A program made the translations under genes and the position numbers. From positions 1 through 64,000 of the forward strand of contig CACGSX010000001.1 of the NCBI GenBank assembly GCA_902575835.1: a stretch of DNA of 64,000 nucleotides, read 5' to 3'. Numbering within the stretch: position 1 is the stretch's first letter; the number at the start of each line of letters is the position of its first letter. A model generated the notes under the pieces. The model made no database searches and was not told the origin of the DNA. It saw nothing but the letters and a program-made list of their open reading frames with translations. Source of the stretch: an uncultured Pelagibacteraceae bacterium (GTDB lineage: Bacteria > Pseudomonadota > Alphaproteobacteria > Pelagibacterales > Pelagibacteraceae). This document shows positions 7,936-17,262 of the stretch, piece by piece.

Positions 7936-10127
7936 TGGAAGTCACAGAAGCAGTTGCGGTAGACCACGGATTAAAAAAAGAAGAATTTTCTAAAATATGT
8001 AAACTTCTTAAGAGAATACCTAATTTAACTGAGCTTGCAATATTTTCTGCGATGTGGAATGAACATTGCTCCTATAAGTCTTCTAGAAAACATTTAAAAA
8101 AAATGCACACCAAAGGAAAACAGGTCATCCAAGGACCTGGAGAAAATGCTGGTGTTATTGATATTGGAGATGACGATGCAATTGTATTTAAAATTGAAAG
8201 CCATAATCACCCTTCATTTATTGAACCTTATCAAGGTGCGGCGACTGGAGTTGGTGGTATCATGCGTGACGTATTTACAATGGGAGCAAGACCAATAGCA
8301 AATCTAAATTCAATTCATTTTGGTTCACCACAACATAAAAAAACAAGAAACTTATTAAGAGGAGTTGTTAAAGGCATAGGTGGATATGGAAATTGTATTG
8401 GAGTTCCAACAATTGCTGGTCAAACAACTTTTGATGAGTCTTACAATGGAAATATTTTAGTAAATGCCATGACTCTTGGTTTAGTAAATAAAAATAAGAT
8501 TTTTTACTCAAAAGCAGCCGGTTTGGATAAACCAGTAATATATGTAGGTTCGAAAACTGGAAGAGATGGAATTCATGGCGCCAGTATGGCTTCAGCAACA
8601 TTCGATGACAAAATTGACGAAAAAAAACCAACAGTTCAAGTTGGAGACCCATTTACTGAAAAATTACTACTTGAAGCTTGCCTAGAATTAATGGCTGATA
8701 ACTCAATTATTGCAATTCAAGATATGGGTGCAGCAGGATTAACTTCTTCTAGTGTTGAAATGGCCTCAAAAGGAAATCTTGGAATTGAATTAAATCTAAG
8801 CAAAGTTCCTTGTAGAGAGGAAAAAATGACACCTTACGAAATTATGTTATCTGAAAGTCAAGAAAGAATGCTTATAGTTCTTGAAAAAGGAAAAGAAGAT
8901 CACGCTAAGAAAATATTTGATAAATGGAACCTAGATTTCGCGGTTATAGGTAAAACAACTAATTCAAAAAAAATAGAATTAATATTTGATAATAAAAAAG
9001 TTGCTGAAATACCGATTGATCTTCTTGCTGAAAATGCTCCAATCTATGATCGTCCTTGGAAAAAAACTAAATTACCTCAAAAATTAAATTTTGATAAAGA
9101 CGAATTTAAATCTCTAAAATTATCAGATTGCTTGAAGAAGATCTTAAGTAATTCAAACATTTCTGACAAAAAATGGATATGGGATCAATACGATCATACA
9201 GTAATGGGTGACACAATTCAAAAACCTGGAGGTGATGCTGGTGTTGTTAGAATTCATGGGACCAATAAAGCGGTAGCGGCATCAGTAGATTCTTCTGCAT
9301 TATATTGTTTCTCGCATCCATTAACTGGAGGAAAACAAATAGTTTGTGAGAGCTATAGAAATCTTATTTCGGTAGGAGCTAAACCTATTGCTATTACAAA
9401 TTGTTTAAACTTTGGAAATCCAGAAAAAGAAAAAAATATGGGTGAATTCGTAGAATGTGTTGAAGGAATTACAGAAGCAAGTAAATATCTAAATTTTCCA
9501 GTCGTATCTGGAAATGTTTCGTTTTATAACGAAACAAAAGATAAAGGCATAAAGCCAACACCGACAATTGGTGGTGTAGGGCTAATCTCTGACTATCAAC
9601 ATATGCTTACAATGGAATTTAAAACTGAAGGAAACTTAGTTTATGTAATTGGTAAAACTGATGGGCATTTAGATCAAAGTATTTTTGCAAGAGAGCTTTT
9701 AAATGAAAAAAAAGGTCCACCACCAACCGTTAATTTATTTAATGAAAAAAACATAGGTGAGACTTTATTAGATTTATCTAGGAAAAATCTTATTGTGAGC
9801 TGTCATGATGTTTCGCTAGGTGGAATTTTAACTGCAATATCAAAAATGTGTATTAAAGGAAAAAAAGGAATAAAAATTAATTCACTTAAAGGTTTAACAA
9901 ATAAATATGAATATTTTTTTGGTGAAGATCAGGCTCGATATATTGTTGAAATACCTAGAGCTAGTTTGAAGAAAGTAATCGAGATTTTAAACAAATATTC
10001 AGTACATTTTGACGATTTAGGAATAATAGATGGTAATTCCATTAAATATAATGATGATATCAATTTGCCTATTGAAGAATTGGCAGATGCACATAAATAT
10101 TGGTTAAAAAAGTATATGGATAGCTAA
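7935..10127 (+). CDS. purL: Phosphoribosylformylglycinamidine synthase subunit PurL (small type)
   Basis: The ATP-dependent synthetase subunit that converts FGAR to FGAM. At 730 aa it is the short PurL that works with PurS and PurQ. Typical segments are the N-terminal MWNEHCSYKSSRK, the metal/ATP loop ESHNHPSFIEPYQGAATGVGG, and IQDMGAAGLTSSSVEMA. Two AIRS-like halves can be followed, with the second starting near DQYDHTVMGDT. Its stop shares a base with the bolA start. Confidence 0.97.
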   Translation: MEVTEAVAVDHGLKKEEFSKICKLLKRIPNLTELAIFSAMWNEHCSYKSSRKHLKKMHTKGKQVIQGPGENAGVIDIGDDDAIVFKIESHNHPSFIEPYQGAATGVGGIMRDVFTMGARPIANLNSIHFGSPQHKKTRNLLRGVVKGIGGYGNCIGVPTIAGQTTFDESYNGNILVNAMTLGLVNKNKIFYSKAAGLDKPVIYVGSKTGRDGIHGASMASATFDDKIDEKKPTVQVGDPFTEKLLLEACLELMADNSIIAIQDMGAAGLTSSSVEMASKGNLGIELNLSKVPCREEKMTPYEIMLSESQERMLIVLEKGKEDHAKKIFDKWNLDFAVIGKTTNSKKIELIFDNKKVAEIPIDLLAENAPIYDRPWKKTKLPQKLNFDKDEFKSLKLSDCLKKILSNSNISDKKWIWDQYDHTVMGDTIQKPGGDAGVVRIHGTNKAVAASVDSSALYCFSHPLTGGKQIVCESYRNLISVGAKPIAITNCLNFGNPEKEKNMGEFVECVEGITEASKYLNFPVVSGNVSFYNETKDKGIKPTPTIGGVGLISDYQHMLTMEFKTEGNLVYVIGKTDGHLDQSIFARELLNEKKGPPPTVNLFNEKNIGETLLDLSRKNLIVSCHDVSLGGILTAISKMCIKGKKGIKINSLKGLTNKYEYFFGEDQARYIVEIPRASLKKVIEILNKYSVHFDDLGIIDGNSIKYNDDINLPIEELADAHKYWLKKYMDS

Positions 10128-10357
10128 TGGCAATGGATTTAAAAGAAATTGAGGGCTTAATTAAAGAAGGATTACCTGACGCAAAAGTTGAAATTCAAGA
10201 TTTAGCAGGTGATGGAAATCACTATTCTGCTACAGTGACATCATCTGAATTTTCAGGTAAAAGTAAAATAGAACAACATAAAATGGTGTATAATTCTTTA
10301 AAAGGTAAAATGGGAAATGAGCTTCACGCTTTAGCAATTAAAACAAAGGAAATTTAA
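10127..10357 (+). CDS. bolA: BolA family protein
   Basis: A 76-aa BolA-fold protein with the DGNHYSATVTSSEF segment and the KSKIEQHKMVYNSLKG helix typical of the family. BolA proteins bind monothiol CGFS glutaredoxins and share a [2Fe-2S] cluster; the very next gene is such a glutaredoxin, a strong contextual confirmation. It overlaps the end of purL (TAATG), so it is co-transcribed with the purine genes although it has no purine role. Confidence 0.9.
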   Translation: MAMDLKEIEGLIKEGLPDAKVEIQDLAGDGNHYSATVTSSEFSGKSKIEQHKMVYNSLKGKMGNELHALAIKTKEI

Positions 10358-10696
10358 ATGGAACAAGAGACAAATGATTTAATAAAAAGTGAAATTGAAA
10401 ATAACGATGTATGTCTTTTTATGAAAGGCACGCCTGATGCACCTCAGTGTGGATTTTCAATGGCAACTTCAAATATTTTGAAGGTTCTTGAAGTAAATTT
10501 TAAAGGTGTAAATGTTTTAGTGGATCAAAAACTAAGAGAAGGTATAAAAGTATTTAGTGATTGGCCAACCATTCCTCAATTATATGTTAAAAACGAGTTT
10601 ATTGGTGGATGTGATATCGTAAAAGAAATGTATGAGAGTGGAGAACTCGCTAAACTTTTTGAGTCTAAAGGAATAAACTTTAAGGCTAAAAATTAA
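10358..10696 (+). CDS. grxD: Monothiol CGFS glutaredoxin (Grx4 type)
   Basis: A 112-aa single-domain glutaredoxin with the active-site motif CGFS at residues 31-34 inside FMKGTPDAPQCGFS. The glutathione-binding WPTIPQLYV and the GGCDIVKEM turn are also present. This class carries and transfers [2Fe-2S] clusters and partners with BolA, which is encoded immediately upstream. It ends directly against the rpsD stop on the other strand, with no spacer for a terminator. Confidence 0.93.
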   Translation: MEQETNDLIKSEIENNDVCLFMKGTPDAPQCGFSMATSNILKVLEVNFKGVNVLVDQKLREGIKVFSDWPTIPQLYVKNEFIGGCDIVKEMYESGELAKLFESKGINFKAKN

Positions 10697-11314
10697 TTAT
10701 CTAGAGTAATATTCAATTACTAAATTTGGCTCCATCACAACTGGATAAGGCACTTCCTCAAAAGATGGAACTCTTACAAATTTAACTTTTTTATTCTTTT
10801 CATCTAATTGTAGATATTCTGGAACTTCTCTTTCTTTGTTAGCAAGAGCAATATCGATTAAAGCAAGTTGTTTAGATTTATCTCTAATTTCAATCGTATC
10901 TTCTTCTTTAACCTGATAACTTGCTATATTAACTTTTTTTCCATTTACTTTAACATGACCGTGGTTAATCAATTGTCTTGATGAAAAAATAGTGTTTGAT
11001 AACTTTGACCTATAAATTACAGCATCTAATCTTCTCTCTAATAATCCAATTAAGTTTTCAGCAGTATCGCCCTTTTTCATAATCGCTTTTTTATAAACAT
11101 TTCTAAACTGTCTTTCATTCATATTTCCATAATAAGACTTTAATTTTTGTTTTGCCTGAAGTTGAATTCCATAGTCTGAAGGTTTGCCAGCTTTTGTTTG
11201 TCCATGTTGTCCTGGAGGATAAGCTCTTGTATTAAAAGGACTTTTGGGTCTCCCCCATAAATTTACTTTTAATCTTCTATCTACTTTGTGTTTAGAGTTT
11301 AATCTTTTTGTCAT
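10697..11314 (-). CDS. rpsD: 30S ribosomal protein S4
   Basis: A 205-aa primary 16S rRNA-binding protein that nucleates small-subunit assembly. The S4 RNA-binding domain lies in the middle ([34 protein letters not shown], about residues 88-124), and the C-terminus [11 protein letters not shown] is standard. In E. coli S4 represses its own operon; here it stands alone. Its 35-base leader lacks a Shine-Dalgarno and instead holds CCTCC on the coding strand. Confidence 0.97.
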   Translation of the reverse strand: MTKRLNSKHKVDRRLKVNLWGRPKSPFNTRAYPPGQHGQTKAGKPSDYGIQLQAKQKLKSYYGNMNERQFRNVYKKAIMKKGDTAENLIGLLERRLDAVIYRSKLSNTIFSSRQLINHGHVKVNGKKVNIASYQVKEEDTIEIRDKSKQLALIDIALANKEREVPEYLQLDEKNKKVKFVRVPSFEEVPYPVVMEPNLVIEYYSR

Positions 11315-11349
11315 TAATAGGAGGTCTTATAAGCCTAAGTTATGTTTTG

Positions 11350-12069
11350 TCAATCAACCTTTTCCTTACTTAAACCAGCAAATACGCTTGATAAAATACG
11401 AGTTTCTTTTTCTGATAGATTGAGTTTGTAGAAAATACTTCTTAAATTTTCCATCATGATTGGTTTTTTTTCAGGTGGGTGAAAAAAATTCTTATTTTCT
11501 AAATTATTAATGCATAAATTTAACATTCTTTGAATATCAGTCTTATTTGCACTTTTAATTTTTTTTGACTTTTCAAAGGTAAACTTTTTATTTGAAATTA
11601 GTCCACTTACTATTTGTGCTACAATAATTAGACTATGAGACAAATTTAAGGATCTAAAATTCTTATTACTTGGGATTTGTAAAGTATAATCAGCATAACT
11701 GACTTCATTATTTGATAACCCAGATGCTTCTGATCCAAAAAGAAAACCAACCTTTTTTTTGTAATTAATCTTATTTAGATCAGTTATTGAAATGTGTTTA
11801 ATATTTTTATTTCTAAATCTTGCTGATGTTGCAACCAATATATCTAAATTGCTTAATGATGTTTCTAAATTTTCATATACTTTTGCTTTTTTAATAACAT
11901 CTTTTGCACCTACAGATGTTGCAATAATTTTATCATTTGGAAATGATGGTTTTGGATTAACAACTGATAGATTGGTAAAATTAAAGTTTTTTAAAGCTCT
12001 AGCACAAGCTCCTATATTTTCTGACAACTGAGGTTTATGTAAAATGAAAGTTATATTTCTTAATGACAT
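11350..12069 (-). CDS. trmJ: TrmJ-like tRNA/rRNA 2'-O-methyltransferase (SPOUT family)
   Basis: A SpoU/TrmJ-type SPOUT methyltransferase using AdoMet. ENIGACARALKNF near the N-terminus, FLFGSEASGLSNNEV and PSNKNFRSLNLSHSLI correspond to the three motifs that form the trefoil knot. The closest functional match is TrmJ, which methylates position 32 of tRNAs, but specificity within this family is hard to read. I chose the ATG at 12069, which shares its A with the cimA TGA (TGATG), over the upstream TTG of the ORF track, giving 239 aa. Confidence 0.82.
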   Translation of the reverse strand: MSLRNITFILHKPQLSENIGACARALKNFNFTNLSVVNPKPSFPNDKIIATSVGAKDVIKKAKVYENLETSLSNLDILVATSARFRNKNIKHISITDLNKINYKKKVGFLFGSEASGLSNNEVSYADYTLQIPSNKNFRSLNLSHSLIIVAQIVSGLISNKKFTFEKSKKIKSANKTDIQRMLNLCINNLENKNFFHPPEKKPIMMENLRSIFYKLNLSEKETRILSSVFAGLSKEKVD

Positions 12070-13670
12070 CAAGTACTAGCAGGAGCATTATCCTTGAAAA
12101 GCTTATAATCCAAACTATCAACAAGAGCTTTAAAAGATGCATCAATAATATTTGGAGAAACTCCTATTGTGAACCAATTACCATGTTTTGAGTCTGCACT
12201 TTCTATTGAAACTCTAGTAACTGCTCCAGTTCCTGTATTTAAAATTCTAACTTTGTAATCAACTAACTTTAAATCTTTTAAATATTCTGAATATTTTTCA
12301 AGTTTATTTACATTTTTTCTTATCGCATTATCTAATGCATTAACGGGTCCATTGCCCTCGCCTTCACATAATATTTCATGACCATCTACTTCAAGTTTTG
12401 CTTTTGCAAATGATACAACTTCACCAGTTGAATCTTTCTTAACCGAAACATCATACTCATTAATTGAAATATATCTTGGTATTTCCCCCATCAATCTTCT
12501 AGCCAATAGTTCAAAAGATGCATCTGCACCATCGTAACTATATCCTATGAACTCTCTATCTTTTACTTCATGAAGAAGTTTTTTAATTTTTGGATCGTCT
12601 TTTTTAATATTAATACCAATTGCATTTAATCTAGACATTATATTAGATTGTCCAGATTGATCAGAAACAACAATATTCCTAGCATTACCTACTTCATCAG
12701 GATTAATATGTTCATAAGTTTTCGGATCTTTTTGTACAGCTGATACATGCATTCCACCTTTGTGTGAAAATGCAGATGCACCCACATAAGGTAAATGTTT
12801 ATTTGGTTTTCTATTCAGTATTTCATCTAATAATCTTGAACATTGAGTTAAATTTTTAATGTTTTCAGGTTTAATATTAATTTCATATTTGTCTGAAAAA
12901 TCTTTTTTTAAAAAAAAAGTTGGGATCAAAGACATTAAATTTGCATTACCACATCTTTCTCCAAGTCCATTTATTGTGCCCTGAACCTGCCTAACTCCTG
13001 CTTGTACAGCTACTAAACTATTGGCAACTGCATTTTCAGTATCGTTGTGGGCATGAATTCCTAGGTTTTTTCCAGGTATATGCTTTGTTACTCTTTCAAC
13101 AATTTTAGAAACTTCGTGAGGCAATGTTCCTCCATTGGTATCACATAACACAATCCATCTTGCACCATTATCATATGCAGCTTTTAAACATGATATTGCA
13201 TATTCAGGATTAGATTTATAACCATCAAAAAAATGTTCAGCATCAAACATAAATTCTTTACCTGAATTAACTATATGCTTTGCACTCTCGCTTATATTTT
13301 CTAAATTTTGATCGTTTGAAATACCCAAGGCGACATCCACATGAAAATCCCAACTTTTACCAAATAAACAAACTGATGAACTCTTTGAATTAAGCAGAGA
13401 TGACAACATAGGGTCATTTTTTGCACTATGCTCTGATTTTTTAGTCATACCAAAAGCAGTAAGATTAGCGTTTTTAAAATTTAGATCCTTATTGAAAAAT
13501 TCTGTATCTGTTGGATTTGCTCCTGGCCAGCCGCCTTCGATATAATCAACTCCTAAGTTATCTAAAGATTTGGCAATTTTTTCTTTTTCATTTAATGAAA
13601 AGTCAACGCCTTGAGTTTGTGCCCCATCTCTAAGTGTTGTATCAAATATATAGATTTTTTCTTTGCTCAT
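12069..13670 (-). CDS. cimA: (R)-citramalate synthase
   Basis: Condenses pyruvate with acetyl-CoA to citramalate, the first step of a threonine-independent route to 2-oxobutyrate and isoleucine. The DRE-TIM catalytic motif is FDTTLRDGAQTQG near the N-terminus, the metal-binding HxH is in GIHAHNDTENA, and the C-terminal part is a LeuA-type allosteric domain. Its length and the ALDNAIRK region fit the long CimA type rather than LeuA. The ATG at 13670 overlaps the cysS TGA (ATGA), so I prefer it over the GTG four codons upstream. Confidence 0.88.
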   Translation of the reverse strand: MSKEKIYIFDTTLRDGAQTQGVDFSLNEKEKIAKSLDNLGVDYIEGGWPGANPTDTEFFNKDLNFKNANLTAFGMTKKSEHSAKNDPMLSSLLNSKSSSVCLFGKSWDFHVDVALGISNDQNLENISESAKHIVNSGKEFMFDAEHFFDGYKSNPEYAISCLKAAYDNGARWIVLCDTNGGTLPHEVSKIVERVTKHIPGKNLGIHAHNDTENAVANSLVAVQAGVRQVQGTINGLGERCGNANLMSLIPTFFLKKDFSDKYEINIKPENIKNLTQCSRLLDEILNRKPNKHLPYVGASAFSHKGGMHVSAVQKDPKTYEHINPDEVGNARNIVVSDQSGQSNIMSRLNAIGINIKKDDPKIKKLLHEVKDREFIGYSYDGADASFELLARRLMGEIPRYISINEYDVSVKKDSTGEVVSFAKAKLEVDGHEILCEGEGNGPVNALDNAIRKNVNKLEKYSEYLKDLKLVDYKVRILNTGTGAVTRVSIESADSKHGNWFTIGVSPNIIDASFKALVDSLDYKLFKDNAPAST

Positions 13671-15028
13671 TTTAATTTCCACAAGGTTGTACCATCTTTA
13701 TCTTCAATTAAAATACCCTTATCTAAAAGATCTTTTCTAATTTTGTCAGCTAATTCATAATTTTTTTCATCTCTTGCTTTATTTCTCTCAACTATTTTTG
13801 AATTAATTTCATCTTCTGAAAGAGAAATTGTATTTTTTTTTGTTTGTAGCCACTCTTCCGAAGTATCAGTTAATAAACCTATAAAATTGCAAGCTTTTAC
13901 AAAAGTTGCTTTATCCTCGTTCGTTCCAGTTGAAGCTTTACTATATAAAGAATGTAAATTAGCAATATAGCCTGGGGTGTTTAAATCGTCATATAAAGGA
14001 TCTAATAATTCGTCTGGTAATATTGTACTTTTACGAACATCAGAATAGGCTGAATACCATTTGCTTAAAGTCTTCTCACATTCTGATATTAGTTTTTCAT
14101 TCCAATCTAATCCTTGTCTATAGTGAGCACTAATTAATGCTAATCTTAAAACTTGACCATTATATTTATTTTTAAAATCTTTTATTTTTAAAATATTTCC
14201 CTGTGATTTTGCCATTTTTTCATTAGAAAGAGTTATAAATCCATTATGAACCCAATAATTTGCAAATGAATTTGTTTCATTTGCACATCTTGATTGAGCA
14301 ATCTCATTTTCATGATGAGGAAAAATCAAGTCTCTACCGCCCCCATGAATATCAAATTCTTCACCCAAATATCTTTTAGACATAACCGAACATTCTAAGT
14401 GCCAACCTGGTCTGCCTTTGCCCCAAGGAGATTCCCATGAAGGCTCTTTATCTGTTGATGGTTTCCATAATACAAAATCTTCAGGATTTTTTTTTATTTC
14501 TGAAACCTCTACTCGTGAACCAGCTATTAATTCATCTAACTTTTTATTAGATAGTTTTCCATAATCACTAAATTTTTTTACTTCAAAATAAACATGCTTA
14601 TCCTTTGAATATGCAAACCCTTTTTTCTCTAGTTCTGTGATCATTTCAATCATTTGTTTTATATTTTCTGTTGCCTTTGGTTCGCTGTTTGGTGTTTCAC
14701 ATTTTAAGTACTTACAATCTTCATGAAAGTTTTCAGTAATTTTTGAAGTTAAGTCATTTATAGAAATATTTTGATCATTAGATGCTTTGATTATTTTGTC
14801 ATCTATGTCTGTAATATTTCTGATATATTTTACAGATGTTGATCCATATCTATTTTTTAAAATTTTATACAGAATATCAAAAACGACTAATGGTCTAGCA
14901 TTACCAATATGTGGATCATCATAAACTGTAGGACCACAAACATACATGCCTATGGATTTTTCATTTTTGGGAGTAAATTTTTCTTTCTTACCACCTAGAC
15001 TATTAGTTAAAAATATATCTTTAGCCAT
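13667..15028 (-). CDS. cysS: Cysteinyl-tRNA synthetase
   Basis: A 453-aa class I aminoacyl-tRNA synthetase. CGPTVYDDPHIGNARP gives the zinc cysteine (C31) and the HIGH motif variant HIGN, and EKMAKSQGN is the KMSKS loop. DLIFPHHENEIAQS is the diagnostic CysRS zinc-binding segment. The C-terminal DALR-like anticodon region is compact. The gene is followed by cimA in an ATGA overlap and preceded by nadE across 45 bases. Confidence 0.97.
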   Translation of the reverse strand: MAKDIFLTNSLGGKKEKFTPKNEKSIGMYVCGPTVYDDPHIGNARPLVVFDILYKILKNRYGSTSVKYIRNITDIDDKIIKASNDQNISINDLTSKITENFHEDCKYLKCETPNSEPKATENIKQMIEMITELEKKGFAYSKDKHVYFEVKKFSDYGKLSNKKLDELIAGSRVEVSEIKKNPEDFVLWKPSTDKEPSWESPWGKGRPGWHLECSVMSKRYLGEEFDIHGGGRDLIFPHHENEIAQSRCANETNSFANYWVHNGFITLSNEKMAKSQGNILKIKDFKNKYNGQVLRLALISAHYRQGLDWNEKLISECEKTLSKWYSAYSDVRKSTILPDELLDPLYDDLNTPGYIANLHSLYSKASTGTNEDKATFVKACNFIGLLTDTSEEWLQTKKNTISLSEDEINSKIVERNKARDEKNYELADKIRKDLLDKGILIEDKDGTTLWKLK

Positions 15029-15051
15029 ACAACTAGGAATATACTTAAATT

Positions 15052-15069
15052 ATAGATTTGTGAATCTAT
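15052..15069. other. Weak inverted repeat between nadE and cysS
   Basis: ATAGATT and AATCTAT form a 7-bp AT-rich stem around a TGTG loop in the 45-base gap between the nadE stop and the cysS start. There is no long T tract on the minus strand, so it may be a weak attenuator, a processing site, or chance in AT-rich DNA. Confidence 0.3.
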
Positions 15070-15073
15070 TTGA

Positions 15074-15811
15074 TTAATTGGGAATTTTGCATACTGGAAT
15101 TGGTTCCATTTTATGCAAATTTGCACTTCGAATTGAATTATATTTATCTCTATTTACAGAATTTTCATTATCCATTGCTTCTTCTAATTCTTTATATGAC
15201 AAACCAAGCTGTCCCTCATCAGTACGACCATCATCCCATAAACCATCTGTCGGAGGAGCATCAATAATCTCTTTTAAAATTCCAAGTTCTTTACCAAGTT
15301 CCCATACCTCAGTTTTATTACAATCTGCTATTGGAGAAATATCTACTCCACCATCACCATATTTTGTATAAAAACCAACTCCAAAATCTTCTACTTTATT
15401 TCCTGTTCCAACAACTATCCCATTGTTTGCGGCAGCTACTTGATAAAGCGTTGTCATTCTTAATCTTGCTCTAGAATTTGCCATTCCATGTTCACTACCA
15501 AAATTGTTTAATGTTCCTTCAAATGTTTTAAATAAACTATCTAATTCTAATGTGTGTCCCTCTACATTGCTAAAATTCTTCTTTAACCATTCTTGATGTG
15601 CCAAACTTAAATCATGTTGTGCAGATTTTTGTTTTATAGGCATTGATAAAACAATTGTTTTTAAACCTGTCATTGCACTTAATGTACTTGAGACAGAAGA
15701 GTCTATTCCACCAGAAATACCAATCACTAAAGATTGAGCTTTTTTTGGCATAGAATTTACATAATCTGAAATCCAGTTTTTAATATGATTTACTTTATCT
15801 TTAGGGTTCAT
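15074..15811 (-). CDS. nadE: NH3-dependent NAD+ synthetase
   Basis: Converts deamido-NAD to NAD using ATP. The PP-loop SGGIDS lies at residues 33-38, and the FGVGFYTKYGDGGVDISPIADCNK segment is diagnostic of NadE. At 245 aa it has only the synthetase domain, with no nitrilase-type glutaminase domain, so it should use ammonia directly. It is the first gene of a likely nadE-cysS-cimA-trmJ run. Confidence 0.94.
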   Translation of the reverse strand: MNPKDKVNHIKNWISDYVNSMPKKAQSLVIGISGGIDSSVSSTLSAMTGLKTIVLSMPIKQKSAQHDLSLAHQEWLKKNFSNVEGHTLELDSLFKTFEGTLNNFGSEHGMANSRARLRMTTLYQVAAANNGIVVGTGNKVEDFGVGFYTKYGDGGVDISPIADCNKTEVWELGKELGILKEIIDAPPTDGLWDDGRTDEGQLGLSYKELEEAMDNENSVNRDKYNSIRSANLHKMEPIPVCKIPN

Positions 15812-15848
15812 AATTCAAATATAAGAAAAAAAATTTATTTTTAAACTG

Positions 15849-17228
15849 TTAAGATGCCGCTTTAATTGCAGATTTAGAATACAAACTATTCTTTTTTATC
15901 TCATCTGAAATTAGAAATGCTAATTCTATAGCTTGGTCGGAGTTCAATCTTGGATCACAGTGGGTATGATATCTGCTTGATAAGTCTGCATCAGATATTT
16001 TTTTTGCTCCACCAGTACACTCTGTCACATCTTGCCCCGTCATTTCTACATGAAGACCTCCTGCATAGGAACCTTCAGCTTGATGAACTGCAAATACATT
16101 TTTAACTTCGCTTACAACATCATTAAACGGTCTAGTTTTAAAACCAGTAGTTGATTTAATTGTATTCCCATGCATTGGATCACATGACCAAACAACATTT
16201 AATCCTTCTTTTTTAATCCCTCTAATTAATTTTGGTAAGAATTTTTCAACGTTTTGATGACCAAATCTTGAGATTAAAGTTATTTTTCCTTTTTCATTTT
16301 TAGGATTAATTACCTCACATATTTTTGCAATCTCATCAGGTTTTGAAGTTGGACCACATTTGATGCCAATTGGATTTTCTATTCCTTTACAAAATTCAAC
16401 ATGTCCTCCATCTAATTGTCTTGTTCTATCTCCTATCCAGACAAAGTGAGCTGAGGTATCATGATATTCACCCGTGGTTGAGTCTACTCTTGTCATGCTT
16501 TCTTCAAAAGGTAAGTGTAAAGCTTCATGAGAAGTCCAAAAGTTAACTGTGTATAATCTATTATTAAAATCAGATGTAATTCCACAAGCATCCATAAAAG
16601 CTAATGCATCTGCTATTTTATCTTCTAACTCTTTAAACTTCTTAGCTTGAGGACTTTTCTTAATATAATCTAAATTCCATAAATGAACCTTGTTTAGATC
16701 AGCAAAACCACCTTTTGAAAATGCTCTTAAAAGGTTTAAAGTTGAAGCAGATTGAGAATAAGCCTTAAACATTCTTTTTGGATCAGGTCTTCTAGCTTTT
16801 TCATTAAAATCTATCGCATTTATATTATCTCCCAAATAACTTGGTAATTCTTTATCACCTTGTTTTTCAGTTGGAGCACTTCTTGGTTTTGAAAATTGTC
16901 CAGCAATTCTTCCAAGTTTTACAATAGGTAAAGAAGCTGAGTAAGTCATCACTAAAGCCATTTGAAGAATAACTTTAAAGGTATCTCTTATATTGTCAGG
17001 ATGAAATTCTGCAAAACTTTCAGCACAATCACCACCTTGCAAAAGAAAAGCTTTACCATCATTGACCATTGCCAACTGATCTTTCAAATGTCTTGTTTCA
17101 CCCGCAAAAACTAATGGAGGAAAGGTTTTCAATTTATTTAAAACCATCTCTAATTCCTTCTCATCTTCATATTGAGGAATATGTTTGACAGGGTATTTTC
17201 TCCAGCTATTTATTTTCCAATTTTTCAT
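15849..17228 (-). CDS. Class II 3-deoxy-D-arabino-heptulosonate 7-phosphate synthase
   Basis: The first step of the shikimate pathway, joining phosphoenolpyruvate and erythrose 4-phosphate. At 459 aa it is the plant-like class II enzyme: W-x-SWRKYPVKHIPQYED at the start, LLQGGDCAESFAEFHPD, LGRIAGQFSKPRS, WSCDPMHGNT and HVEMTGQDVTECTGG are all family hallmarks. It is not homologous in sequence to the AroF/G/H enzymes of E. coli. No regulatory domain is fused and no leader peptide is evident. Confidence 0.95.
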   Translation of the reverse strand: MKNWKINSWRKYPVKHIPQYEDEKELEMVLNKLKTFPPLVFAGETRHLKDQLAMVNDGKAFLLQGGDCAESFAEFHPDNIRDTFKVILQMALVMTYSASLPIVKLGRIAGQFSKPRSAPTEKQGDKELPSYLGDNINAIDFNEKARRPDPKRMFKAYSQSASTLNLLRAFSKGGFADLNKVHLWNLDYIKKSPQAKKFKELEDKIADALAFMDACGITSDFNNRLYTVNFWTSHEALHLPFEESMTRVDSTTGEYHDTSAHFVWIGDRTRQLDGGHVEFCKGIENPIGIKCGPTSKPDEIAKICEVINPKNEKGKITLISRFGHQNVEKFLPKLIRGIKKEGLNVVWSCDPMHGNTIKSTTGFKTRPFNDVVSEVKNVFAVHQAEGSYAGGLHVEMTGQDVTECTGGAKKISDADLSSRYHTHCDPRLNSDQAIELAFLISDEIKKNSLYSKSAIKAAS

Positions 17229-17262
17229 TTCAACTCAGAATTGTTTTAACAGACTTTATTAT

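Noticed and set aside
8368-8652. 94-aa minus-strand ORF inside purL
   Set aside because: Lies opposite a highly conserved PurL segment; unusual residue content and no start signal.
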